From contig NZ_CP114014.1 in NCBI RefSeq assembly GCF_040581415.1, positions 2,170,001-2,234,000 of the forward strand: 64,000 bases of DNA. The letters are read 5' to 3'. Shown here one piece after another: positions 51,575 through 60,764 of this stretch. The stretch's first letter is position 1; the number at the start of each line of letters is the position of its first letter. The notes under the pieces were generated by a model. That model searched no databases and was not told the DNA's origin. It was given only the letters and a program-made list of their open reading frames with translations. This DNA is from Paraconexibacter sp040581415 (GTDB taxonomy: Bacteria; Actinomycetota; Thermoleophilia; Solirubrobacterales; Solirubrobacteraceae). The translations under genes were made by a program, and so were the position numbers.

Positions 51575-52435
51575 GCGGACGCGCTCGTCCTGGCCGTCGC
51601 CGCGGCGATCTGCGCTGCGGCCGCGCTGCTCGACGCCCTCGACGCACGGCAGGCTCCCGACGTCCGGCGCCGCGCCCGGGCCCAGCGCCGCGCGGCCCGG
51701 CGGCGCCGCTCTCCAACCGCCAACGCGCTGGCCCGCCTCGGACGCCGCGCGGGACTGCCGCTGCGCGAGCCCGGGGACCTCGCACGCCGCGTCCACGCGG
51801 CCGGGCTGCCGCCGGCGGTCACGAGCGACGAGGTGATGGCGGTGAAGGCCGGCGCCGCGCTGGTCGGTGCCGCGCTCGGCCTCAGCGTCCTCATGCCCGC
51901 CGCCCCCGGACGCCTGGGCCCGGTCGTCGTCTTCGCGGCACCGGCCGCCGCGTTCCTGGCCCCCGACCTGTGGCTCGCCCGTCGCGCCCGGGGCCGGGCC
52001 CGGCTGCTGGCGATAGACCTGCCCGACGTCCTGGACCTCACCCGCGTCGCCGTCGCGTCGGGGCTGCCGGTGGTCCGGGCCCTGCAGGCGGTGGGGGAGC
52101 GCCGCGGCGGCCCGCTGGCCGCGGAGCTGACGGTCTGCGCGGCCCTGATCGAGGTCGGCGTGCCGCGCGCCCAGGCCCTGCACCGGCTGGCGGCACGGTG
52201 CCCGCTGCCGGGTGTCGCCGCGTTCGTCGCGGCCGTACAGCGCGCCGACCGTCACGGCACCCCGCTCGGCCCGGCGCTCGCGGCGCTGGCCGCCGACGCC
52301 CGCACCGACCGCGCGCGCCGCATCCAGGACCGCGCCGCCCGCGCGGCGCCGAAGATCCAGCTGGCGGTCGCGCTGCTGCTCGTCCCCGCCGCGATGCTGC
52401 TGCTGGCGGCGGCCCTCATCACCGGCACGCGCTAA
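51572..52435 (+). CDS. tadC: Tad inner-membrane platform protein (TadC)
   Basis: 287 residues, ATG 51572 overlapping the mini-ORF stop. GspF-type domain (about 135-270, LPDVLDLTRVAVASGLPVVRALQAVGERRGG and ALAADARTDRARRIQDRAARAAPKIQLAVALLLVPAAMLLL in parts) with N-terminal helix at 2-20, a basic stretch, a helix pair at 92-130 and a C-terminal helix. Partner of TadB. Ends the tad run; a strong hairpin follows. No Flp pilin, TadE/F or TadZ gene follows. Confidence 0.85.
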   Translation: MADALVLAVAAAICAAAALLDALDARQAPDVRRRARAQRRAARRRRSPTANALARLGRRAGLPLREPGDLARRVHAAGLPPAVTSDEVMAVKAGAALVGAALGLSVLMPAAPGRLGPVVVFAAPAAAFLAPDLWLARRARGRARLLAIDLPDVLDLTRVAVASGLPVVRALQAVGERRGGPLAAELTVCAALIEVGVPRAQALHRLAARCPLPGVAAFVAAVQRADRHGTPLGPALAALAADARTDRARRIQDRAARAAPKIQLAVALLLVPAAMLLLAAALITGTR

Positions 52436-52496
52436 CCGTTCGTCCCGGCTAGCGGAACCCGGACCAGCGACGCAAGCCGTCCGCCACGGCCCGTGG

Positions 52497-52524
52497 CCGT
52501 GCCCCACCGGTCGGCGGGGCACGG
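52497..52524. terminator. Bidirectional hairpin between tadC and the DUF3352 gene
   Basis: Perfect 9-bp stem CCGTGCCCC (52497-52505) / GGGGCACGG (52516-52524), 10-base loop, in the 104-base gap between convergent genes. Confidence 0.6.
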
Positions 52525-52539
52525 ACCACAGCGCGGGGC

Positions 52540-54123
52540 CTACTTCACCCCGACGACCACCGACGCCTTCGAGGAGGAGCCGGACTTCTTGCTGCCTGCG
52601 GCCAACGCCGAGAACGCGTCGAGGTACGGCTTGGCGACCGCGAACGTCGGGTCGCTGCCGACGGCGAGCCCGAGGAACTCCACGATCGTCTTGACGTCGA
52701 CGTAGAGCGCCGGCGGGGCGCCGAGCTGCGTGGCGGTCGCCTTGAACTGCGCGCTGTCGCCCAGTGCGGCGGTCGGCTTGAGTGCCTCCGCCACCGACCC
52801 TTCGCCCACCGCGACGACGAACTTGCCCGAGCCCGTGGCCACGATCACCGGGAACGGGAAGCCGGGGATCGCCAGCTGCACGCCCTTCGCGCCGCCGCCG
52901 CTGAACGGCCTGGTGGTCAGGCCGAAGGTGCTGCCGAAGCCGTCGGCGAGCTGCTCTAGGCTGCGGATGAAGCGGGCGGACTTCTGCGGCGAGCTCGTGT
53001 CCACCACGAGCGCCCCGCCGATGTCGGTCAGGCCGCTCGCGCGCAGGAACAGGCCGCCCTTGCCCATCCAGGAGAGGACGTCCTCCTGCAGGTCGAGCCC
53101 GGTGATGGTCTTGAACTGCGAGAGCAGCGAGGTGTAGATCCCGCCGACCGCGCCGAGCGCGGTGATGCCCGAGGACGCCGCGTCGCCGATGTTGCCGAAG
53201 CCGGCCGCGAGGACGGAGCCGTCCGGCAACGCCGCGACGGTCTCGGCTGCGTCGTTGGCCGCACCGGCCGTCTGGGCCCCGTTGACGGCCGTCTCGAGGC
53301 GGATGGCGTTCGGCGTGGTCAGCAGCGCCGCGCCGAGGGCCGTGGATTTGCCGCCGCCGAGGAGGCTCTTGAGTGCGCCGGCCTGGGAGCCGAGCATCGC
53401 GCTCGCGGCCGACGCGAGGTCGATGACCGCGACCGGGTCGACGTAGAAGAAGCCGAGTCCGCCTGCCGAGACGCTCGACCGCGCCTGCTTGAGCTTCGCG
53501 CTCTTGGCGAGCGACGCCGCTCCCTTCTTGACGTCGATCACGCCCTTGATCGCGCGCTCGGTGGCGATGACCACGGTGCCGTCCGTCGCCAGGGCCGCCG
53601 CGTTGTCGTCCTTGTCGAACGAGTAGGTGACGTCCTTGTACTTGCGGTCCTCGAGGCTGTTGTCGCCGTTCTTCAGCGCCTTGACGCCCTTGTCGGGGTC
53701 GGTGGCGCCGATGACGATCGCGAAGTCCGGGCTCGAGGGGTTCGCCAGGCCGGTGATGGCGACGCCGACCCGGTCGCCGAGCCACGGCGCGACGTCGTCC
53801 TTGTAGTTGACGTCGTCCTCCTTCAGCACCGAGTCCAGGAGCTCCACGATCTTCGCGCCGGGGTCGTCGGTCTTGGCGATCTTCTTGGCGAGCGTCTCGA
53901 CACTGGCCTTCAGGCTGCCGGTCGGCTTGACCGTGACCTCGCCGTAGAACGCCGACGTGGCGGGGACGATGGCCGAGGGGTCGGCGTCGCCCTTGCCGCC
54001 GCCGCTGCTGCTGTCGCCGCCGCCGCAGCCGGCGATCGGGAGCGCGACGGCGAGCAGTGCACCGGCGGCCAGCCGCCGGGCACGGCGGGACGAGGGACGA
54101 CGGGTGGTCGTGCGAGTCGGCAA
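52540..54123 (-). CDS. DUF3352-type lipoprotein
   Basis: 527 residues from a TTG start at 54123, with an AGGAG Shine-Dalgarno eight bases upstream. An earlier in-frame codon would run through a non-coding leader and lacks a signal. Basic N-terminus, hydrophobic stretch and lipobox LPIAGC; a Gly/Ser/Asp linker, then a ~470-residue domain with ATSAFYGEV, APWLGDRVGVAI, SFVEFLG-like strands and AGFGNIGD. The layout fits DUF3352 proteins, whose function is unknown; they are common near wall genes in actinobacteria. It is divergent from the mraZ operon. Confidence 0.7.
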   Translation of the reverse strand: MPTRTTTRRPSSRRARRLAAGALLAVALPIAGCGGGDSSSGGGKGDADPSAIVPATSAFYGEVTVKPTGSLKASVETLAKKIAKTDDPGAKIVELLDSVLKEDDVNYKDDVAPWLGDRVGVAITGLANPSSPDFAIVIGATDPDKGVKALKNGDNSLEDRKYKDVTYSFDKDDNAAALATDGTVVIATERAIKGVIDVKKGAASLAKSAKLKQARSSVSAGGLGFFYVDPVAVIDLASAASAMLGSQAGALKSLLGGGKSTALGAALLTTPNAIRLETAVNGAQTAGAANDAAETVAALPDGSVLAAGFGNIGDAASSGITALGAVGGIYTSLLSQFKTITGLDLQEDVLSWMGKGGLFLRASGLTDIGGALVVDTSSPQKSARFIRSLEQLADGFGSTFGLTTRPFSGGGAKGVQLAIPGFPFPVIVATGSGKFVVAVGEGSVAEALKPTAALGDSAQFKATATQLGAPPALYVDVKTIVEFLGLAVGSDPTFAVAKPYLDAFSALAAGSKKSGSSSKASVVVGVK

Positions 54124-54634
54124 GAGAGGTGCTCCTAGAGGCGCTGACGAGCCGGCCCGTGCTGGGCCGACGAGGAAGGTTCGCGTCGGCCATGATAGGC
54201 GCCCCCTCACGCGCGCGCGACACCAACGGGCCCCGCGGGCGCCCGTTGTGCGACCCGCTTCGGCACCGTCCTGCGGGCCGCTTCGTGGCTGCGCCACCGC
54301 CTCCTCCACCAATCCCCACCGGGAGACACACCCGGCGGACGGAACCCCCCGAATCCTGCAATCGCGGCTGCAGACGCGGGCCCTGCAGGTGACGTTGCGG
54401 AATCTGGACGCACGTCCGACCCGCCCGTCCCACCCTGCTTTTCCCTGCACAACACCGGTTTTGCGACCAGTCCCGGAAGCCTTCCGGCGGAGATGTGGGG
54501 AGTTGTGTGCAATCGGAGTTGCTCGGTGGGGCGTTGTGGGCTAGCTTGTCGCAAGCGGACCGGGGTGGAGGGGCTCCTCCCACTCCTCCATCCCGGCCCG
54601 CGACCTTCTTCTGGCTTGTGCCGGGACGCGCACC
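54124..54634. promoter_or_regulatory. mraZ: 511-base divergent gap with MraZ-box-like repeats
   Basis: Gap between the DUF3352 gene (-) and mraZ (+). Near mraZ, GTGGGG occurs at 54495 and 54526, with GTGTGC at 54505 and GTGGGC at 54536; the 10-base step between each pair matches the TGGG-repeat operator bound by MraZ. The rest has no reliable ORF; a Pro/Ser-rich frame at 53957-54544 is a shadow. Both promoters must lie here. Confidence 0.6.
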
Positions 54635-55090
54635 ATGGCCACCTTCCGCGGCACCTTCGACTACACGCTCGACGCAAAGAACCGGCTCACCGTGCCGGCC
54701 AAATGGCGTCCTTCGCTGGCGGACGGCATCGTCCTGTCGAAGTCGACCGCGAAGTGCATCTCCGTCTGGACACCCGAGCGCTTCGACGCCTACACCGAGA
54801 CGGCGGTCTCGCAGCTCCACGAGCTGGACCAGCGCCGCGACAAGCTCGAGCGCTACTACCAGGCCAACTCGCACGACGTCGATCTCGATGCGGCAGGCCG
54901 CATCATGATCCCGGCGTTCCTGCTCGAGCACGCAGGCCTGAGCAAGGAGGTCGTCATCACCGGTGTCCGCTCGCGCATGGAGATCTGGGACAAGGCGACC
55001 TGGCAGGCCTACAACGCGGAGCTCGACATCGAGGAGCTCACCGCGCCCTTCACGAGCAACGTCGTCCCCTTCCCCGGAACGCCATCATGA
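54635..55090 (+). CDS. mraZ: Transcriptional regulator and division-cluster repressor MraZ
   Basis: 151 residues, two SpoVT/AbrB-like halves (about 1-60 with FRGTFDYTLDAKNRLTVP, and about 70-145 with DLDAAGRIMIPAFLLEHAG). MraZ forms a ring and represses its own operon by binding the TGGG repeats upstream. First gene of the dcw cluster; its stop overlaps the rsmH ATG (55087). Length and motifs typical. Confidence 0.95.
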   Translation: MATFRGTFDYTLDAKNRLTVPAKWRPSLADGIVLSKSTAKCISVWTPERFDAYTETAVSQLHELDQRRDKLERYYQANSHDVDLDAAGRIMIPAFLLEHAGLSKEVVITGVRSRMEIWDKATWQAYNAELDIEELTAPFTSNVVPFPGTPS

Positions 55091-56049
55091 GGCTGCAGAC
55101 GATGCCCACTGCCCACGTCCCCGTGCTCGCCGGCGAGCTGATCGAGCTCACCGATCCCCAGCCGGGCCAGACCATCGTGGACTGCACGTTCGGCGGCGGC
55201 GGACATGCGCGCCTGATGGCCGGTCGCATCGGCGAGGAGGGGACGCTGATCGCCATCGACCGCGACCCCGCCGCCCGCGAGCGCTTCGACGAGTTCGCCG
55301 CCGAGGTCCCCTGCGCGACGCGCTTCATCGGCGCCGCGTTCGCGACCGGCCTGGCCGAACTGGCCGCCGAGGGGACGCAGGCCGACCTCGTCTACCTCGA
55401 CCTCGGCATGTCGTCCATGCAGGTGGACACGCGCGAGCGAGGGTTCTCGTACGCCTACGACGCGCCGCTCGACATGCGGATGGACACGACCGACGACTTC
55501 AGCGCCGCGGACCTGGTCGCCACCTGGGACGAGCGCCGCATCGCCTCGATCCTGCGCGAGTACGGCGAGGAGCGGTACGCGCGGCAGATCGCCCGCCGGA
55601 TCGTCCGCACGCGGGACGAGCACCCGATCACCACCACGACCGAGCTGGTCGACGTGATCACGCAGGCGATCCCGACGCCCGCCCGGTTCGCGGGCGGTCA
55701 CCCCGCCAAGCGCTCCTTCCAGGCGATCCGGATCGCCGTCAACGACGAGCTGCGCGAGGTCGACGACGCGCTGCCGCTCGCCTGGGACTGCCTGAGGATC
55801 GGCGGCCGCCTGGCCGGCATCTCGTTCCACTCGCTCGAGGACCGGCGCGTCAAGCGCTTCCTGGCGGACCGCGCCCAGGGCTGTGTCTGCCCGCCCGACT
55901 TCCCGGTCTGCGTCTGCGGTCAGACGCCGGCCGCTGAGCTCATCACCCGCCGGTCCGTCGTCCCCACCCCCGGTGAGATCGCCGCGAACCCCCGCTCCAG
56001 ATCCGCGCGCCTGCGCGTTGCCCGCAAGCTCCACGAGGAGGACGCATGA
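55087..56049 (+). CDS. rsmH: 16S rRNA (cytosine-1402-N4)-methyltransferase RsmH
   Basis: 320 residues. Uses S-adenosylmethionine to methylate C1402 in the decoding centre. Motifs: HVPVLAGELIELTDP, DCTFGGGGHARLM (SAM loop), IDRDPAARERFDE, LDLGMSSMQVD, the RFAGGHPAKRSFQAIRIAVNDEL segment and ISFHSLEDRRVKRF. An extra Cys pair (CVCPPDFPVCVCG) lies near the end, as in many RsmH. ATG 55087 overlaps the mraZ stop; ATG 55102 is an alternative. Confidence 0.95.
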   Translation: MRLQTMPTAHVPVLAGELIELTDPQPGQTIVDCTFGGGGHARLMAGRIGEEGTLIAIDRDPAARERFDEFAAEVPCATRFIGAAFATGLAELAAEGTQADLVYLDLGMSSMQVDTRERGFSYAYDAPLDMRMDTTDDFSAADLVATWDERRIASILREYGEERYARQIARRIVRTRDEHPITTTTELVDVITQAIPTPARFAGGHPAKRSFQAIRIAVNDELREVDDALPLAWDCLRIGGRLAGISFHSLEDRRVKRFLADRAQGCVCPPDFPVCVCGQTPAAELITRRSVVPTPGEIAANPRSRSARLRVARKLHEEDA

Positions 56050-56879
56050 CCCCGTCGACGATCGCCGGCCGCAGCACGCACGCCCGCACCGCGGCCACCA
56101 AGCAGGCCCGCACCGCGCCGCGCTTCGCGCGTCGGGTGTCCGGAGGGATGCCCGGGGCGACCTCGGGCGCGTCGCTGACGATGCCGGCCGGCGCGATGGC
56201 GGGCGCCGGCGGGACGGTGGTCCACGCGCCGTTCGGGCTGCGCGTCGCGCGCCGCTGCGCCGGGGTGCCGGACGCCCGCCTGCTGGAGCGCCTCGTGCGC
56301 GGCCGCCTGTGGATCCCGCTGATCGGCGGCATGCTGATCCTGCTCGTCTTCCTGCAGCTCACGCTGCTCAGCCTCAACGCCGGCATCGGTCAGTCGATCG
56401 AGACGTCGTCCGTCCTCGAGCGCAAGAACTCGGCGCTCGCGCTGCAGGTCTCCAAGCTCAGCGCCGGCCAGCGGGTCGAGGACGTGGCCGCCGAGCGCGG
56501 CATGGTCATGCCCGCCGCCGGCAGCGTCACCTACGCGGACGCCGGGAAGGTCCGGCCTGACGTAGCGGCGCGCGGCATCACCGCCCCGAAGGTGCCGGAC
56601 CCGGTCACCCGCGCGGACGGCTCGGTCCTGCGGCACGACGGCACGGTCGTCCAGCCCGACGGCACCGTCATCCGGCCGGACGGGACGGTCGTCCCGCCGG
56701 GGACGGGCACCGACACCCCGACGGTCGACCCGACCACGGGCGCTCCCGCCGCCGCAACCGCCGAACCGGGAACGGCAGCGCCGGCCCCCGCGGCGCCGTC
56801 GGCCGCCGGCCAGGCCACGAGCGACCCGGCTGCGAGCGTGACCGCCGCGCCGATGGTCGCCTCGACGGGCGGCGGCTGA
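56046..56879 (+). CDS. ftsL: FtsL-like division protein with long extracellular tail
   Basis: 277 residues, ATG 56046 overlapping the rsmH stop. Ala/Arg/Gly-rich cytoplasmic leader of ~90 residues, one membrane helix (about 92-112, LWIPLIGGMLILLVFLQLTLL), then a short coiled coil (about 113-145) as in FtsL/DivIC, placed exactly where ftsL sits before ftsI. Unlike the usual ~100-130-residue FtsL, it carries a ~130-residue Pro/Ala/Thr tail that starts with four DGTV-type repeats (DGSVLRHDGTVVQPDGTVIRPDGTVV in parts). Identity rests on position and topology. Confidence 0.65.
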   Translation: MTPSTIAGRSTHARTAATKQARTAPRFARRVSGGMPGATSGASLTMPAGAMAGAGGTVVHAPFGLRVARRCAGVPDARLLERLVRGRLWIPLIGGMLILLVFLQLTLLSLNAGIGQSIETSSVLERKNSALALQVSKLSAGQRVEDVAAERGMVMPAAGSVTYADAGKVRPDVAARGITAPKVPDPVTRADGSVLRHDGTVVQPDGTVIRPDGTVVPPGTGTDTPTVDPTTGAPAAATAEPGTAAPAPAAPSAAGQATSDPAASVTAAPMVASTGGG

Positions 56880-56881
56880 CC

Positions 56882-58564
56882 GTGCCACTGCTCGACCGCC
56901 GCATCGGGCTGCTGTTCCTCTGCTTCCTGATCCTGATCAGCCTGGCGTTCGCCCGCGCGCTCTACTTCGGCACGGTCAAGGGCTCGGCGCTCGGCCAGGT
57001 GGCCACCAAGCAGCAGGTGTCGACGGACGTCGTCCCGGCCCGGCGGGGGACCATCACCGACCGCAACGGCGACGAGCTCGCCGTCAGCGAGCCGTCCGCC
57101 ACGATCATCGCCAACCCGCGGCTGATCGACGTCGGCGACGTCCCGGCCGGCGTCATCGCGAAGCAGCTCGCGCCGCTGCTCGAGCTCGAGCCAGGCGAGG
57201 TCCTGCAGGCGATCACCAAGCCCGACACCGGCTACGTCCAGGTCAAGCGGCAGGTGCCGGCGGTCACGGCCGACCGCATCGCCGAGCTGAAGATCAACGG
57301 CATCACCCAGGAGGCCAGCGAGCAGCGCACCTACCCGCACGGCCTGCTCGCGGGTCAGGTGCTCGGCATCGTCGGGCGCAGCGACAAGGGCATCACGGTC
57401 GGCCGTGAGGGCCTCGAGTACTTCCGCAACAAGAGCCTGCGCGGGCGCGACGGGAAGGTCCGCACGCTGCGCGACGCCCTCGGCCAGCCGCTGCAGGTCG
57501 ACGAGCTGCAGCCGTCCAAGCCCGGTGCCCGCCTCGAGCTCACGCTCGACGCGGAGATCCAGGACCGGGCCGAGAAGGTGCTCGCCGCCGTCGGCAAGAA
57601 GTACTCGCCGAAGTCGGCGACCGCCGTCGTCATGGACCCCGCGACGAACGAGGTGCTCGCGATGGCCAACTGGCCGCGCGTCGATCCGAACCGGCCCGGC
57701 GACGCCCCGGCGGACGCCCGCCAGAACAAGGCCGTCGGCATCACGTACGAGCCCGGGTCCACCTTCAAGGCGTTCACCGTCGCGGGCGCGCTGGAGGACA
57801 AGAAGACGACGCCGGACACCGTCTACAACCTCGACCCGACCATCAAGATCGCCGACCGCGAGATCGGGGAGTCGCACGACCGCGGCCCCGTCTCGCTGAC
57901 CACCGGGCAGATCCTCGCCCAGTCCTCGAACGTCGGCGCGATCAAGATCGGCCTCGGCCTCGGCCGCGAGCGCTTCGATCACTGGGTGCGCGAGTTCGGG
58001 TTCGGCAAGCCGACCGGGGTCGACCTGCCGGGCGAGGAGCGCGGCATCCAGCCGACGATCAAGCAGTACTCGGGATCGTCGATGGGCAACCTGCCGATCG
58101 GCCAGGGCGAGTCGGTCACGTCGCTCCAGATGGCGACGGCCTACAGCGCGATCGCCAACGGCGGCATCCTGCGTCCGCCGCGCATCGTGCGCAAGATCGA
58201 CGGCCGCCGGCTCGCGCCGCGCAAGGGCAAGCGGATCATCTCTGAGAACGTCGCGTCCGAGATCCGGAAGATGCTCGAGGGCGTCGTCGCGGCGGGTGGC
58301 ACCGCGTCCGAGGTCAGCATCCCCGGCTACCAGCTGGCGGGCAAGACGGGCACGGCCAACAAGGTCGACGCCGTCACGCGGGAGTACTCACAGGAGGACT
58401 ACGTCTCGTCGTTCGTCGGGTTCGCCCCCGCCGCGAAGCCGAAGCTGCTCGTCTCGGTAATGGTCGACCAGCCCCAAGGCGCGATCTTCGGTGGCGTCGT
58501 CGCGGCGCCGGCATTCCAGGACATCGCGTCCTTCGCCCTGCAGTACCTGAAGATCGCCCCGTAG
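56882..58564 (+). CDS. ftsI: Penicillin-binding protein 3 / septal transpeptidase FtsI
   Basis: 560 residues from GTG 56882. Membrane anchor (about 8-28), PBP dimer domain (RRGTITDRNGDELAVS, then about 60-200) and the transpeptidase domain: catalytic S293 in EPGSTFKAF, SSN at 348-350, KTGT at 488-491. Cross-links peptidoglycan at the septum. Short by comparison with PASTA-containing PBPs; no PASTA domain. It is followed 32 bases later by a two-component system rather than by murE. Confidence 0.93.
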   Translation: MPLLDRRIGLLFLCFLILISLAFARALYFGTVKGSALGQVATKQQVSTDVVPARRGTITDRNGDELAVSEPSATIIANPRLIDVGDVPAGVIAKQLAPLLELEPGEVLQAITKPDTGYVQVKRQVPAVTADRIAELKINGITQEASEQRTYPHGLLAGQVLGIVGRSDKGITVGREGLEYFRNKSLRGRDGKVRTLRDALGQPLQVDELQPSKPGARLELTLDAEIQDRAEKVLAAVGKKYSPKSATAVVMDPATNEVLAMANWPRVDPNRPGDAPADARQNKAVGITYEPGSTFKAFTVAGALEDKKTTPDTVYNLDPTIKIADREIGESHDRGPVSLTTGQILAQSSNVGAIKIGLGLGRERFDHWVREFGFGKPTGVDLPGEERGIQPTIKQYSGSSMGNLPIGQGESVTSLQMATAYSAIANGGILRPPRIVRKIDGRRLAPRKGKRIISENVASEIRKMLEGVVAAGGTASEVSIPGYQLAGKTGTANKVDAVTREYSQEDYVSSFVGFAPAAKPKLLVSVMVDQPQGAIFGGVVAAPAFQDIASFALQYLKIAP

Positions 58565-58596
58565 CCGCGGCGACGCGGGACATACACTCACTGGTC

Positions 58597-59268
58597 ATGC
58601 GCATCCTGGTGGTCGAGGACGAGCCTGCCATCGCGGACTTCGTCCAGCGTGGTCTGCGGGCCGAGGGCCACCAGGTCGAGGTCGCGCTGGACGGCATCAC
58701 GGGGCAGGAGCGCGCGCTCGCCGGGGACGTCGACCTGGTCGTCCTGGACCGGATGCTCCCGGGCCGTGATGGCATCGAGGTCCTGCGGAACGTCCGCGCC
58801 GAGAAGCCCGGCCTGCCAGTGATCGTCCTGACCGCCCGGGCCGAGGTCGGCGACCGGGTGGAGGGACTCGACGCGGGCGCGACCGACTACCTCGCAAAGC
58901 CGTTCGCCTTCGAGGAGCTCGCGGCGCGCGTCCGCGCCCATCTCCGCGGTCCGGCCCAGGCCAAGACGACCGAGCTCGACGCCGGCGGCATCCACGCCGA
59001 CCTGTTGACGCGCGAGGTCACGCGCGAGGGGCAGTCGGTCCACCTGTCGGCCAAGGAGTTCGAGCTCCTGACGCACTTCCTGCGCCACCCGAACCAGGTC
59101 CTCAGCCGCGAGCAGTTGCTCAGCGCGGTCTGGGGGTACGACTTCGATCCGCAGACCAACATCGTCGAAGTCTACGTCGGATACCTGCGCCGGAAGCTCG
59201 CGCTGCCCTCCAGCCCGGCGCCGATCCAGACCCTGCGGTCGGTCGGCTACCGCCTGCGCGTGCGCTGA
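58597..59268 (+). CDS. OmpR-family response regulator (dcw insertion)
   Basis: 223 residues. Receiver with EDE pocket (7-9), acceptor D51 in VVLDRMLPG, Lys of LAKPFAFEEL, and winged-helix domain (about 130-220: KEFELLTHFLRHPNQVLSREQLLSAVWGYDFDPQTNIVEVYVGYLRRKL in segments). Typical length. It is directly followed by a kinase gene (25-base gap) and forms a standard pair. Confidence 0.92.
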   Translation: MRILVVEDEPAIADFVQRGLRAEGHQVEVALDGITGQERALAGDVDLVVLDRMLPGRDGIEVLRNVRAEKPGLPVIVLTARAEVGDRVEGLDAGATDYLAKPFAFEELAARVRAHLRGPAQAKTTELDAGGIHADLLTREVTREGQSVHLSAKEFELLTHFLRHPNQVLSREQLLSAVWGYDFDPQTNIVEVYVGYLRRKLALPSSPAPIQTLRSVGYRLRVR

Positions 59269-59293
59269 GCCGTCCGCGCCGCCGCCGCCCGCG

Positions 59294-60706
59294 ATGAGCA
59301 TCCGCCGCCGCCTCACGATCGGGGTCACCGCGATCGTGCTCGGCTGCCTCGCGGTGGCGTTCGCGGCGGTCTACGCGGGAACGGGGGGCGAGGTCCGCAC
59401 GCAGCTGGACGACGACCTGAACGCCGACATGGAGGCGTTCACGCGCGTCGTGGCGGTGGGGCCGTCCGGCATCCGAGCCGCTGCGACCGCGTTCGTCGAC
59501 GGGCAGCCGTACGCCCCGAACGCGCGGCTGTTGTACGCGCGGCTCCCGAACGCACCGGTGCCCGTCACGAACGACCGCGACCTCGTCACGCCCAACAAGG
59601 CTGACCCCGACGGCGAGCGCGCCCGCCGCATCCTGGGCACCCCGCCGGGGGCGCGGGACGTCGACCTGCCCGACGGCCGCCGGATCCGGCTGCTGGTCCG
59701 GCGCGTGCGCACCGCGACGGGCGTCGTCACGCTCGGGGTCGGGGAGAGCACGCGCCTGGTCGACCGGGCGCAGGACGGCGTGCTGCGGTCGTTCCTGACC
59801 GCCGGCGGACTGGCCGTGGTCCTGGCGGCGCTCGCCGCGGTCGTGCTCGCCACGCGCATCGCCGGGCCGCTGCGGCGGATGGCGGGGGTGGCGGCGCGGA
59901 TCCAGGAGGGTGACCTCGGCCGCCGGATGGCGCAGGGCCGGACGGCGGGGGAGGGGGACGACGTCACGGTCCTCGGCGACGCGTTCGACTCGATGCTCGA
60001 CCGCCTGCAGGCCGCGTTCGACCGGCAGAACGCGTTCGTCGCCGATGCGTCGCACGAGCTGCGCACGCCGCTCACCGTGATCCAGGGACAGCTCGAGGTG
60101 CTCGCACTCGATGCCAACCCGCCGGGGGACGAGGTCCGCCGGGTGCAGCGACTCGTCCGGACGGAGGTGGTGCGGATGAACCGCATGGTCGACGACCTGC
60201 TGATGCTCACCCGGGCCCAGGACGACGGGTTCCTGCGGCCGTCGGCGGTCGCGCTGCCGGCGCTCACCCGGGACCTGCTGGAGGCGCAGCGCGCCACCGC
60301 GGAGCGCGACTTCCGCCACGAGAGCGACGTCGCCGGCGTCCTGCAGGCCGATCCCGACCGGCTCGCGCAGGCGATCCGCAACCTGCTGCGCAACGCGATC
60401 GAGCACACGGCCGACGGCGGGCTCGTGAGCCTGTGGACGCAGAGCGAACCCGGTGGCTGGATCGTCATCGGGGTCGACGACGACGGTCCGGGCATCCCGG
60501 AGGACGAGCGCGACCGGGTCTTCGGCCGCTTCCACCGCGCCGATGCCCGCGGGCCGCGGGGGTCGGGGACCGGCACGGGACTCGGGCTTGCGATCGTTCA
60601 GGCGATCGCCGCGGCCCACGGCGGCACGGTCGCAGCGCAGGCCTCGCCGGCCGGCGGCGCGCGGGTCGTCCTGCGCCTGCCGCAGTTCGCCGCCCGCGCT
60701 GGGTGA
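59294..60706 (+). CDS. Sensor histidine kinase (dcw insertion)
   Basis: 470 residues. Two membrane helices (about 8-27 and 172-192) flank an ~140-residue extracellular domain; then HAMP (about 193-245, RRMAGVAARIQEGDLGRRM), a DHp with H254 in DASHELRTPLT, and an ATPase domain (NLLRNAIEHTADGG, DDDGPGIP, FGRFHRADA, GTGLGLAIVQAIAAAHGG). Complete kinase. What it senses is unknown; the next gene is a cupredoxin lipoprotein that may be part of the response. Confidence 0.92.
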   Translation: MSIRRRLTIGVTAIVLGCLAVAFAAVYAGTGGEVRTQLDDDLNADMEAFTRVVAVGPSGIRAAATAFVDGQPYAPNARLLYARLPNAPVPVTNDRDLVTPNKADPDGERARRILGTPPGARDVDLPDGRRIRLLVRRVRTATGVVTLGVGESTRLVDRAQDGVLRSFLTAGGLAVVLAALAAVVLATRIAGPLRRMAGVAARIQEGDLGRRMAQGRTAGEGDDVTVLGDAFDSMLDRLQAAFDRQNAFVADASHELRTPLTVIQGQLEVLALDANPPGDEVRRVQRLVRTEVVRMNRMVDDLLMLTRAQDDGFLRPSAVALPALTRDLLEAQRATAERDFRHESDVAGVLQADPDRLAQAIRNLLRNAIEHTADGGLVSLWTQSEPGGWIVIGVDDDGPGIPEDERDRVFGRFHRADARGPRGSGTGTGLGLAIVQAIAAAHGGTVAAQASPAGGARVVLRLPQFAARAG

Positions 60707-60764
60707 GCGTTCTCTCATGCGCGGCTCACCTGTGGCTCACGCGCACCCAGGATTCTCCTCCGCA

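Noticed and set aside
48034..54931. Very long minus-strand frames (1335 and 1218 codons) across the tad genes
   Set aside because: Low-complexity Ser/Ala/Arg translations with no motif; the plus-strand TadA/B/C reading has all motifs.
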